Positions 7,043 through 14,324 of a DNA stretch of 21,555 nucleotides are shown here, in pieces (within the stretch, counting starts at the first letter, position 1; every line of letters starts with the position of its first letter). The notes beneath the pieces are model-generated. The model was not told the origin of the DNA, did not search any database, and was given only the letters and a program-made list of their open reading frames with translations. Source of the DNA: a virus; the IMG/VR virus record IMGVR_UViG_3300005581_000164, positions 1 through 21,555 of that record; one strand, 5' to 3'. The translations under genes and the position numbers were made by a program.

Positions 7043-7141
7043 GGCGCGCGCCCGCGTAGCCGTATCCCCTTCAAAGGCGGCCCTAGGCAAGCCGCCCCCG
7101 CCCCGTCGTGACGACGGCGCATTCACGAAAGTGAGCCTCCT
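7043..7141 (+). promoter_or_regulatory. Structured leader of the coat gene
   Basis: The 99-base gap holds a perfect 10-base palindrome GGCGCGCGCC (7043-7052), a stem-loop GGCGGC/GCCGCC (7076-7081 with 7091-7096) and a stem-loop CCGTCG-TGA-CGACGG (7103-7117). None is followed by a T-run. AAAGTGAG (7128-7135) is a plausible Shine-Dalgarno 6 bases before the coat ATG and is left unpaired by these stems. I see no promoter boxes. A role in mRNA stability, processing or differential coat translation is inferred. Confidence 0.45.
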
Positions 7142-8326
7142 ATGGCCAATACTTTGCTTAACGTCGACAAGATCACCAACGCGGCGTTGGCGATCCTGCA
7201 CCAGAAGTTGAACTTCGTCGGTTCGATCAATCGCACCTATGACAGTTCTTTCGCTGTCGAGGGCGCCAAGATCGGTAGCACCCTGCGGATCCGGTTGCCC
7301 AACAAGTTCACCACCACGACCGGCCAGGCGCTCAACCTTCAGGACGTGCAGGAAACGAACACGACCCTGACCGTTGCCACCCAGCGCGGCGTGCATACCG
7401 TGTTCAACTCGCAGCAGCTGGCGCTGAACATCTTCGACTTCTCGCAGCAGGTGCTTGAACCCGCGATGGCGCAGCTTGCGGCGTCCATCGAAGCGGATTC
7501 GCTGTCGATGCTCACCAGCGTGTACAACACCGTCAACGGCTCCGGCAGCGCGCAGACGCTGCGCAACGTGCTGGGTGGCCGCAAGATTCTGCGTGACAAC
7601 CTGGCGCCGGCTGCCGAAACCTACATGGCCCGCATCGACACTCAGTCGAACGTGGACCTAGTGGACTCGCTCAAGGGGCTGTTCCAGTCCTCGCAGCAGA
7701 TCAAGCGCCAGTATGAGGAGGGCGTGATGGGGATGACCGGCGGCTTTGAGTTCGCCGAGAATACCCTGTTGCCGTCCTTCACCTTCGGCGCGCGCAATGC
7801 CGCGTACCTGACGAACGCGGCTGTGGCGCAGACTGGTTCTAGCCTGATTGTGGATACTGGCGCGAACGCAGCGGCGGCGGGTGATGTGTTCACCATCGGC
7901 GGCGTGTTCCGCGTGCATCCGGAAACGAAGGTGTCCACCGGCATCCTTCAGCAGTTCGTCGTGACTGCGGCGTATGCGGGCGGCGCCGGCACTATCTCGA
8001 TTGCGCCGGCGATCACGGCCACTGGCCCCTACCAGAACGTGAGCAACGGCGCTGCGGACAATCAGGCGATTACGTTCGTCGGCACTGCGTCTGCCACCAC
8101 GCAGCAGAGCGTGGTCTACCACAAGGACGCCTTCGCCTTCGCGACTGCCGACCTGCCGCTTCCCGATGGCGTTCACTTCGCTGGCCGGAAGGTGCAGGAG
8201 GGTATCTCGATGCGTGTCGTCCGCGCCTACGACATCAACAACGATCAGTTCCCGTGTCGTATCGAGGTGCTTTACGGCTATCGGGCCATCCGGCCTGAGA
8301 TCGCCTGCCGCATCCTGTCGAACTGA
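7142..8326 (+). CDS. Major capsid (coat) protein, P22 coat family
   Basis: This 394-aa product (P22 gp5 is 430 aa) follows the scaffold directly. It begins MANTLLNVDKITNAALAIL, has an N-arm and a segment IGSTLRIRLPNKFTTTTGQ typical of P22-type coat proteins. A variable middle domain (about 230-320, Gly/Ala/Thr-rich beta) follows, and a conserved C-terminal region contains VYHKDAFAFATADLPLPDG, SMRVVRAYDINNDQFPCR and VLYGYRAIRPE. The YHKDAFAFA...DLP and LYG...RPE patterns are hallmarks of this HK97-fold coat family. Several hundred copies would form the icosahedral shell. The gene has its own leader with hairpins (7043-7141), consistent with it being the most abundantly made protein of the cluster. 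Confidence 0.94.
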   Translation: MANTLLNVDKITNAALAILHQKLNFVGSINRTYDSSFAVEGAKIGSTLRIRLPNKFTTTTGQALNLQDVQETNTTLTVATQRGVHTVFNSQQLALNIFDFSQQVLEPAMAQLAASIEADSLSMLTSVYNTVNGSGSAQTLRNVLGGRKILRDNLAPAAETYMARIDTQSNVDLVDSLKGLFQSSQQIKRQYEEGVMGMTGGFEFAENTLLPSFTFGARNAAYLTNAAVAQTGSSLIVDTGANAAAAGDVFTIGGVFRVHPETKVSTGILQQFVVTAAYAGGAGTISIAPAITATGPYQNVSNGAADNQAITFVGTASATTQQSVVYHKDAFAFATADLPLPDGVHFAGRKVQEGISMRVVRAYDINNDQFPCRIEVLYGYRAIRPEIACRILSN

Positions 8327-8335
8327 CCCGACGCC

Positions 8336-9049
8336 ATGACCCCGGTTCGCCTTATCACGCTGATTCTGCGCGATGCCGGGGTTAACGGCGTTGGCCAGAC
8401 ACCGCGCGCCGAAGACCTGAACGACGTTCTCGACACGTTGAACATGATGCTGGACGAATGGGCCACAAAGCGGTGGCTTGTCTATCATCTCGTTGACGTG
8501 TCGGTTCCGGTCACAGGCGCGCAATTCTACACTGTCGGGCCGGGTGGAGATATCGACACCACGCGGCCCGATCAGGTGCAAGCCGCGTTCTTCCGTTCGA
8601 CCATTTCGACGCCCAACGTTGACTATGTGTTGGGCGATATCGGATCGCGCGAGGACTACAACCGTATTGCCCTGAAGTCTCAGGGCGCTTGGCCGTCGTG
8701 GTATTGGTATGATGCCGCGTATCCGCTGGGCAATTTCTACCCGTGGCCGTTGCCGCAGTCGGGTATTGGCGAACTGCATCTGACCCTCAAGCAGCCTTTC
8801 GCACACTTCCCCGACCTCACGACCGACATTGCCTTTCCGCCTGCCTACATCAACGCCATGCGCTGGAACGGCGCGGTGCGGGTGCGGCCGATGTATGGCC
8901 TAGGCGAAAGCGCCGCCATCGCCCGGCTTGCTGCGGCGTCGCTGGGCGCGGTGCGAGGGCCGAACATTCAGGTTCCCATGGCGCGGATGCCGATGGGCAT
9001 CCCGACGCCGGGGCGTAGATACAATGTGTATAGCGACAATTTTCGTTGA
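8336..9049 (+). CDS. Head-completion / tail accessory factor, P22 gp4-like
   Basis: This is a 237-aa product starting 9 bases after the coat stop. It has no Shine-Dalgarno, so reinitiation is likely. The N-terminus PVRLITLILRDAGVNGVGQ and LNDVLDTLNMMLDEWATKR matches the helical start of gp4-type connectors. The middle has VSVPVTGAQFYTVGPGGDI, and the later part has YPLGNFYPWPLP followed by FPPAYINAMRWN. In P22, gp4 binds the portal after packaging and forms the first ring of the tail. At 237 aa this one is longer than P22 gp4 (166 aa). The position between coat and gp10 agrees, apart from the endonuclease gene inserted after it. Confidence 0.88.
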   Translation: MTPVRLITLILRDAGVNGVGQTPRAEDLNDVLDTLNMMLDEWATKRWLVYHLVDVSVPVTGAQFYTVGPGGDIDTTRPDQVQAAFFRSTISTPNVDYVLGDIGSREDYNRIALKSQGAWPSWYWYDAAYPLGNFYPWPLPQSGIGELHLTLKQPFAHFPDLTTDIAFPPAYINAMRWNGAVRVRPMYGLGESAAIARLAAASLGAVRGPNIQVPMARMPMGIPTPGRRYNVYSDNFR

Positions 9050-9080
9050 TGAAAGAATAGGTTGATGATACAACTTATTC

Positions 9081-9599
9081 ATGAAACCAAAGAACGACCT
9101 TACGGGACAGCGTTTTGGCTTTTGGACCGCGCAAGCGGTTGGAGAGCGCAGAATGTTCAAGAATTGCCGGCAAACAAGATGGAATTGCCGGTGCGACTGC
9201 GGCACCGTGCGAGATGTGGCGTATTCGTCGCTTGTGAATGGGAAGTCGGTTTCGTGTGGCTGTACCAAATCAACACGGATCAGCCAACTTCGCACAAAAC
9301 ATGGAATGGCACGCACCCCACAATATGTGGTTTGGCATGGTATGCGGCAAAGATGCAGCAACCCGAAACACAAAGGGTATTATCTTTACGGTGGGCGCGG
9401 CATCGTCGTTTGCGACAGATGGCAAGATTTCTCTGCGTTCTGGCAGGATATGGGGCCATCGTTTGTGCCTGGCTTGACGTTGGACCGCATCGACGGGAAC
9501 GGCAATTACGAACCGGGGAATTGTCGATGGGCAACCTACAGCGAGCAGGCGTTCAACCGTCGCCCGCGTGGGCGTTTGCCTAAATGCGCGTCGCCCTAA
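9081..9599 (+). CDS. HNH-type homing endonuclease (free-standing)
   Basis: This is a 172-aa product. A Cys-rich N-terminal region has NCRCDCGT (35-42) and SCGC (58-61), which could bind zinc. The C-terminal part has the conserved series [13 protein letters not shown] (102-114), [20 protein letters not shown] (132-151) and EQAFNRR (155-161). This LDRIDxNGNY...NCRWAT pattern defines a large group of phage HNH/AP2-associated endonucleases that behave as selfish homing elements. The gene is wedged between the gp4-like and gp10-like genes. It lacks a good Shine-Dalgarno and overlaps the first 16 bases of the gp10-like gene. Its codon use is less GC-rich than its neighbours, which fits recent acquisition. 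It probably cleaves alleles lacking it at this site. It is not needed for the virion. Confidence 0.88.
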   Translation: MKPKNDLTGQRFGFWTAQAVGERRMFKNCRQTRWNCRCDCGTVRDVAYSSLVNGKSVSCGCTKSTRISQLRTKHGMARTPQYVVWHGMRQRCSNPKHKGYYLYGGRGIVVCDRWQDFSAFWQDMGPSFVPGLTLDRIDGNGNYEPGNCRWATYSEQAFNRRPRGRLPKCASP

Positions 9600-11113
9600 A
9601 AACCGGCGCCTACGTCGCTCGCAGCGTCATCGCGTCGTGCCAGCGCAGCGTCAACCTCTACGCCGAGAATAACCCCGAAGACGCGCCTATGCCGTTCACC
9701 TACTACCCCACGCCAGGCTTGCGGGCGCTGTCGTCGCCTCCCACGGCGGGGCAGGGCAGGGGGCTCTACAGGGCCAGCAACGGCGCGCTGTATGCCGTGG
9801 TAGGCCGCACGCTCTACACCGTCAGCAGCGCGTGGGAATGGACCTCTGTGGGCACCATGAGCGGTGACTTCACGGTGCCGGTGGGTATGGCCGATAACCA
9901 GACGACGCTCTTTGTTGTTGGCGGCGCTGGCAGCGGCTACACAGTGGAACTGGCAACGAACGCATTTGCGGCGGTGGCCAATCCGGCGTTCTACGGCTCG
10001 CCCCGCGTGGATTTTGTGGACACCTATTTCGTGTTCTCCAAGCCCAACACCGGACAGTTCTACATTTCTGACAGCAACGCGACGACGTTCGATCCTCTGT
10101 GGTTCGCGACCAAGATCGGCGCATCGGATTTGCTAGCGGTTGCTGCCGTGGTGCATCGGGAAATTTGGCTGCTAGGCGAGCGGACTTCGGAAGTCTGGAT
10201 TAACAGCGGCGCGGCCAACTTCCCGTATGAGATCATGAACGGCGTGTTTATCCAGCACGGGTGCGCGGCGAAATACAGCGTGGCGCAGATGGGCGATGCG
10301 CTCTTTTGGGTGTCTGAGGATCAGCAGGGCGGGCGCGTCATCGTGACCGGCCAAGGCTACCAGTCCAAAAGGGTATCAACTCACGCCATCGAAACGGCGC
10401 TGGCGGGATACTCAACCGTTGCGGATGCGATTGGCTTTACCTACCAGCAAGAAGGCCACCAGTTCTATCAGGTGACGTTTCCCACGGCCGACAAAACGTG
10501 GTGTCTCGATATCGTTTCTGGCCAGTGGCACGAACGCATGTGGCTGGACGGAGACGGGCGCGAGCATCGGCACCGGGCGATTGCACATGCGTATGCCTAC
10601 AACGAAACCGTGGTGCAGGATTGGGAAACCGGTCAACTGTATGCGTATGACCTGAACCTCTACACCGACAACGGATCGCCGATCCTGCGGCGCCGGGGCT
10701 TCCCGCACATGGGCCATGAAGGCGGCCGCGTGTTCTACAAACAGTTCTTGGTTGATATGGAAGTGGGCCGCGACGTGGGTTCAACCGTTGCGGTGCCAAG
10801 CGGCACGGCGATTGGCCCCGATGTGGTGGCCGATACGGCGCTGGGGCCTGACGTAATCCCGGTGTTCCTCGGCGCGGATGACGGGTTGTCCTACGTGGCG
10901 CCGTCGAAGCTGTATCTGCGGTATTCCGACACGCGCGGGCAAACGTGGTCCAACCCGATTGAAGACGACTTCGGCGCAACCGGCGAGTTCTACAAGTCCA
11001 TCCACTATCAGCGGCTTGGGATGGCGCGGGACCGGGTGTTTGAGGTGTTTTGGTCGGCCCCGGTTCGCACGGCGTTGAACGGGGCTTTTGTAATGGCGGA
11101 GGCGGAGCAGTGA
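9584..11113 (+). CDS. Packaged-DNA stabilisation / tail hub protein, P22 gp10-like
   Basis: This is a 509-aa product (P22 gp10 is 472 aa). It begins with the family start [20 protein letters not shown], then [15 protein letters not shown] and YYPTPGLR. Most of the chain is beta-strand, with [15 protein letters not shown] near the middle. The C-terminal signature is [15 protein letters not shown], then [17 protein letters not shown] and PVRTALNGA (ends about residue 501). In P22, gp10 hexamers plug the portal-gp4 channel, prevent DNA loss and hold the spikes. Residues 407-425 contain a doubled motif (AIGPDVV / ALGPDVI) that looks like a small lineage-specific insertion. No Shine-Dalgarno precedes the ATG, and the start lies inside the end of the HNH gene. 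The complete N-terminus shows that the inserted gene did not damage this one. Confidence 0.9.
   Translation: MRVALKTGAYVARSVIASCQRSVNLYAENNPEDAPMPFTYYPTPGLRALSSPPTAGQGRGLYRASNGALYAVVGRTLYTVSSAWEWTSVGTMSGDFTVPVGMADNQTTLFVVGGAGSGYTVELATNAFAAVANPAFYGSPRVDFVDTYFVFSKPNTGQFYISDSNATTFDPLWFATKIGASDLLAVAAVVHREIWLLGERTSEVWINSGAANFPYEIMNGVFIQHGCAAKYSVAQMGDALFWVSEDQQGGRVIVTGQGYQSKRVSTHAIETALAGYSTVADAIGFTYQQEGHQFYQVTFPTADKTWCLDIVSGQWHERMWLDGDGREHRHRAIAHAYAYNETVVQDWETGQLYAYDLNLYTDNGSPILRRRGFPHMGHEGGRVFYKQFLVDMEVGRDVGSTVAVPSGTAIGPDVVADTALGPDVIPVFLGADDGLSYVAPSKLYLRYSDTRGQTWSNPIEDDFGATGEFYKSIHYQRLGMARDRVFEVFWSAPVRTALNGAFVMAEAEQ
11098..11102 (+). promoter_or_regulatory. Shine-Dalgarno GGAGG deciding a GTG start at 11110
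   Basis: GGAGG lies 7 bases before the GTG at 11110, inside the last codons of the gp10-like gene. It supports the GTG, which overlaps the gp10 stop (GTGA), over the upstream in-frame ATG at 11050. Confidence 0.65.
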
Positions 11114-11451
11114 GCGGCATTGCGCAAGGCGTCCCGCAACGCATGACCGCGTTCGTGGACCCGCGAAGCGGCGTGATGACGCCAGCGTGGTATCGGTTTT
11201 TCTACTCGATTTGGGAACGCACCGGCGGCGCCCCGGCTACGTCGACCATCGAAGACGTCATCGAAACGTTGAAAATGTCTGACGTGACGCCAGCCGCGAA
11301 CCCGGAACCCGCCGCGTGGCTGGGCGCGGTGCTGGGTGACGTGGTTACACCAACGCAGACCGAAAGCGCCGTGTGGCAGGCAGTATCAGCCGGCGATATC
11401 CCGCGCGTGCCTGAGAATGACCCGATGATGATTTCTTTGATGGTGGCCTAG
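11110..11451 (+). CDS. Small phage protein, 113 aa, unknown virion role
   Basis: The start is the GTG at 11110, overlapping the previous stop as GTGA, with GGAGG 7 bases upstream. The N-terminal part has QRMTAFVDPRSGVMTPAWYR followed by FFYSIWERTGG. This is a pattern (MTpaWyrfF..lweRTGG) common in small proteins of tail regions in proteobacterial phages. The rest is acidic and probably flexible. It sits where P22 encodes its tail needle (gp26), but it shows no long coiled coil, so it is not an evident needle. It is probably a minor virion or assembly protein. Confidence 0.7.
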   Translation: MSGIAQGVPQRMTAFVDPRSGVMTPAWYRFFYSIWERTGGAPATSTIEDVIETLKMSDVTPAANPEPAAWLGAVLGDVVTPTQTESAVWQAVSAGDIPRVPENDPMMISLMVA

Positions 11452-11454
11452 CAC

Positions 11455-11790
11455 ATGGCAACAATCGCTCCCGCGAACCTTGGCGCCGGCACGTTGACCG
11501 CTTCGGCGGTTGCCTACGTGACCGCCGCGGCAAACACGACCGTGATTATCAAAGCCGCCACGTTCACGAATACGGACGTGGCGGCTCGCACGATCACGGT
11601 GCATCGCGTGCCAAGTGGTGGCAGCGCCACCACGGGCAACCGGATTATCAGCGCATACAGTTTGTCCGCCGGCCAGGCCTACGTTGCGCCGGAATGTGCA
11701 AACCTTGTGCTGGCACCGGGCGAGACTTTGCAGGCGTTGGCGTCAACGGCTGCGGTGGTCAACATCGCGGCTTCCGGGTTTACCTCGTGA
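11455..11790 (+). CDS. Small beta-rich virion-like protein, 111 aa
   Basis: The ATG is 3 bases after the previous TAG, and a weak GGTGG (11442-11446) is upstream. The product is Ala/Thr/Val-rich, with strands such as TVIIKAATFTNTDVAARTIT and VHRVPSGG, then ISAYSLSAGQAYV and LAPGETLQALAS. This is the form of a single beta-sandwich domain, as in small phage decoration or fibre-associated proteins. No catalytic motif is seen. It overlaps the next gene by GTGA. A related style is seen at 20576-20920, though the two need not be homologous. Confidence 0.7.
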   Translation: MATIAPANLGAGTLTASAVAYVTAAANTTVIIKAATFTNTDVAARTITVHRVPSGGSATTGNRIISAYSLSAGQAYVAPECANLVLAPGETLQALASTAAVVNIAASGFTS

Positions 11791-12230
11791 CGACGGTTGA
11801 ACCCATCACGCCCGGCCTGTTGTCTGCGTTCCTCGCTGCCATGGGCGAGGCGGAGCGCGCGGACCTTGAGCGCGTCGGCGGCCGGCAGGTGCTTGATCAT
11901 GCCATCTCGCAATCGGTCCACACGTTCGCGGGCGTGGTTGATGGCGTGCCGGCCTTCGTGGGTGGCGTGATCCCCGATGACGATCATGTGGTAGGCAAGG
12001 TTTGGATGCTGGCCACGCCGCAGGTTGCACGGGCAAAGAAGTTTTATTTGCAGGAAACCCGGCGCCAGGTCGGTTTGATGCTGCAAATGTTTGTCTGCCT
12101 CAAGACGATGGTCGCGGTGGAATACGGCAAGTCGCTGCGGTGGCTGCGGTGGCTGGGCTTTGCGCTAGGCGAGCCGGTGGAGCGCGCGGGGCGAACCCTG
12201 ATTCCGGTGGAGCGGTGGAATGAAGTTTAG
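11787..12230 (+). CDS. T7 gp13-like (DUF2833, GNAT-like) virion-associated protein
   Basis: This is a 147-aa product from a GTG at 11787 overlapping the previous stop (GTGA). The in-frame ATG at 11694 would run through most of the preceding gene. Motifs in order: AEREDL-like helix EAERADLERVGG, a central strand VVDGVPAFVGGVI, then GKVWMLATPQV, and near the end SLRWLRWLGFALGEPV. The pattern W.L.T.........F, with a conserved N or K before S.RWLRWLGF, is that of the T7 gp13 / DUF2833 group. Its fold resembles GNAT acetyltransferases, and T7 gp13 is needed for assembly of the internal core. No acetyl-CoA loop is obvious, so enzymatic activity is doubtful. A role in making ejection proteins infective is inferred. 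Confidence 0.65.
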   Translation: MTTVEPITPGLLSAFLAAMGEAERADLERVGGRQVLDHAISQSVHTFAGVVDGVPAFVGGVIPDDDHVVGKVWMLATPQVARAKKFYLQETRRQVGLMLQMFVCLKTMVAVEYGKSLRWLRWLGFALGEPVERAGRTLIPVERWNEV

Positions 12231-12933
12231 CGCCGGTCCTGCCAGTTTCTACGAGACGGCGGTATTTGACCCCATCTCCGCGCTTGTCAGCGGCGGCGTG
12301 TCGCTTGTTGGTGGGCTGGTGTCCTCCGGCGCAGCGCGCGATGCTGCCGACACGCAAGCCGCTGCGGCGCGAAATGCTGCCGAATTGCAGATGCAGCAGT
12401 TCGGCCAGACCCGCGAAGACCTGGCGCCATACCGCGCGTATGGGACCAAAGGCGGCGATGAGATCATCAACCGCCTGAAGGAACTGACGGCACCGTTCAC
12501 TCCGAACCAGGCCACGCTAGAGGCAACGCCCGGCTACCAGTTCACGCGCGACCAGGGGTTGAAGTCCGTCCAGAACGCAGCGGCGGCGAAGGGGCTTGGC
12601 ATCAGCGGGGCGGCGCTCAAGGGCGCGGCCAATTTCGCGACGGGGTTGGCGGATAGCACCTACAAAACGCTATTTGACATTGACCAACTGAACAAGACGA
12701 ACGCCTACAACAAGCTGCTTGAGTTGACGAAGGTTGGCGCCAATGCTGCTGCGACGACTGGCCAGTTGGGTGTGAACGCTGCCAGCAATGCCGGCAACAA
12801 CCTGACTTCCGGCGCGAATGCTTCGGCTGCGGGCACGATTGGCAGCACGAATGCGATTGTGGGCGGCATCAACAACGCAGCGAACCTGTATCAGACGTAT
12901 TCGATGCTCAATAAGCTGGGGGCGTGGCGGTAA
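12220..12933 (+). CDS. Putative DNA-ejection / internal virion protein, 237 aa
   Basis: The ATG at 12220 has GGTGGAG (12206-12212) 7 bases upstream and overlaps the preceding gene by 11 bases. The N-terminus has a hydrophobic Gly-rich stretch (ALVSGGVSLVGGLVSSGAA), then an Ala/Gln helical region and APYRAYGTKGGDEI. The conserved patch PGYQFTRDQGLKSVQNAAAA with KGLGISGAALK is common to a family of phage proteins near ejection genes, often labelled DNA transfer proteins. The C-terminal part is Asn/Ala/Gly-rich. By position (after gp10, before the transglycosylase) it would match P22 gp7 or gp14, which leave the virion with the DNA. The function is inferred. Confidence 0.75.
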   Translation: MKFSAGPASFYETAVFDPISALVSGGVSLVGGLVSSGAARDAADTQAAAARNAAELQMQQFGQTREDLAPYRAYGTKGGDEIINRLKELTAPFTPNQATLEATPGYQFTRDQGLKSVQNAAAAKGLGISGAALKGAANFATGLADSTYKTLFDIDQLNKTNAYNKLLELTKVGANAAATTGQLGVNAASNAGNNLTSGANASAAGTIGSTNAIVGGINNAANLYQTYSMLNKLGAWR

Positions 12934-14324
12934 TGGCACTTGACCCCAGCATCGCCCTGCAAGCCGGCACTGGCGTTGCCGCGCCTCCCAATCCGTTGCA
13001 GCAGGTTGGTCAGGTGGCGGGTATCGCCAATGCCTTTGCGCAAAACAAGCTGCTAGGCCAGTCGCTAGAAACGCAGCAGCAGGCGCTTGCGGCAACCCGC
13101 ATGCGTGCCCTTGGCGCCATCGCCATCCCGGCACTCAAGGAATACGACCCGCAGAACCCGGCGAGTGCATCGCGCGTCGTGGAAGCGCTGTACGTCGGCA
13201 TTGGCTCTGCGGTGGCCAACGGCACGCTTGATAAAGGCACGGCTGATCAGCTTTACCAAGGCATCGCGGCGACGAAAACCCCACAGGATTTGATGGGCCG
13301 CGTGCAGCAGTTCGCGTTGATGGGGATTGACCCCAACACGGCGCTGTCCCGCATCTACGGCCAGCCGGGCAGCGTGTCGGACAACCAGACGGTGCAGCCT
13401 GGGATTGTTCGTGATCCTATGATGGGCGGCGGTTTTTACCCCAGCGGGGCAGGGGTGCCGCAATTCCCCAGCCGCCCGGAACTGAACCAGCGCGTCATCG
13501 TGGGATACGACGCCAAAGGCAATCCGATTTACGGACCTGTCGCAAGCGTCACGCCTCCAGCCCTCGGGGGGCCTGCCTCTGTTGCTGTGCCGCCCCCCGG
13601 CGCACCTTCGCCCATAGGTGACGGACGTTTGCCACCCGCGTTGCGTAACCCCGCCAACGCGCCACCTGCACCGCCCAAGACGGGCCTTGTGATCGCGCCC
13701 GGCCCTGCGCAGTCTGCGGCGCAGACGGCAACGGGTTCGCAGGGTGCCGCAAGTTTTGGCCGGATCGCAGAACAGGGCGTAGCGGCACGGTCGCAAGACG
13801 CAATCTTGGGCAACATGGAAACCGAAATTGCGCAGTTTGCCACGGGCACCGGGCAAGACCGCATCAAGAACTTCCAGAAGGCGACGCTGCGGTTTGCTCC
13901 GGGTCTGGCGCGGGCGTTCGGCATTGATGAAAAGTCGGTGGCGGCGAACGAGTCTTTTGACAAGTTGGCGGCACAGATTGCCGACGCACAGGGCGCCGGA
14001 TCGGATGCGCGGCTTGCTGTGACCCAATCCGCTAACCCCGGAAGCACCCTCACGCCAGAGGGCGCGCGCTTGATCCTCAGCCAGCTTCGCGGCAACGCCG
14101 ATTACAACAAGGCGCGCGCCACGTTGGCGGCCAACTGGCCAGACAAGGCGGACCAAGCCGGTTTTGAGCAGCAGGCCAAGAACCTTGACCCGCGCGTTTT
14201 CCAGATACTGCGGATGACTGGGGAACAGCAACGGACGTTCTTGAAGAACCTGAACGAAGCCGACAACGCAGCCGTCAAAAAGGCTTGGACTTGGGCTAAG
14301 GAAAATGGCCTTGTCGGTCGATAG
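12933..14324 (+). CDS. Putative ejection / internal virion protein, 463 aa
   Basis: I chose the ATG at 12933 (MALDPSIALQAG), which shares its A with the previous TAA. A GTG at 12924 is possible but adds only three residues. The N-terminal third is helical (NPLQQVGQVAGIANAFAQNK). The middle (about 160-260) is Pro/Ala-rich and probably disordered. The C-terminal third has a helical domain with SFDKLAAQIADAQGAGSDAR, then LAVTQSANPGSTLTPEGARL and LDPRVFQ. That last block recurs in large internal proteins of podoviruses. Its place between the 237-aa protein and the transglycosylase protein supports a role in DNA delivery. There is no enzymatic motif. It overlaps the next gene by 20 bases. Confidence 0.75.
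   Translation: MALDPSIALQAGTGVAAPPNPLQQVGQVAGIANAFAQNKLLGQSLETQQQALAATRMRALGAIAIPALKEYDPQNPASASRVVEALYVGIGSAVANGTLDKGTADQLYQGIAATKTPQDLMGRVQQFALMGIDPNTALSRIYGQPGSVSDNQTVQPGIVRDPMMGGGFYPSGAGVPQFPSRPELNQRVIVGYDAKGNPIYGPVASVTPPALGGPASVAVPPPGAPSPIGDGRLPPALRNPANAPPAPPKTGLVIAPGPAQSAAQTATGSQGAASFGRIAEQGVAARSQDAILGNMETEIAQFATGTGQDRIKNFQKATLRFAPGLARAFGIDEKSVAANESFDKLAAQIADAQGAGSDARLAVTQSANPGSTLTPEGARLILSQLRGNADYNKARATLAANWPDKADQAGFEQQAKNLDPRVFQILRMTGEQQRTFLKNLNEADNAAVKKAWTWAKENGLVGR

Noticed and set aside
7658-8806. 382-codon open frame on the - strand across the coat and gp4-like genes
   Set aside because: The coat and gp4-like proteins on the + strand have clear family signatures. The antisense product is Arg/His-rich and has no recognisable domain.
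9062-9583. Alternative + strand frame over the endonuclease region, ending directly before the gp10-like ATG
   Set aside because: The frame starting at 9081 carries the LDRID/NCRWAT endonuclease motifs. This other frame has none and reads as a frame shadow, although its end abutting the next ATG is tempting.
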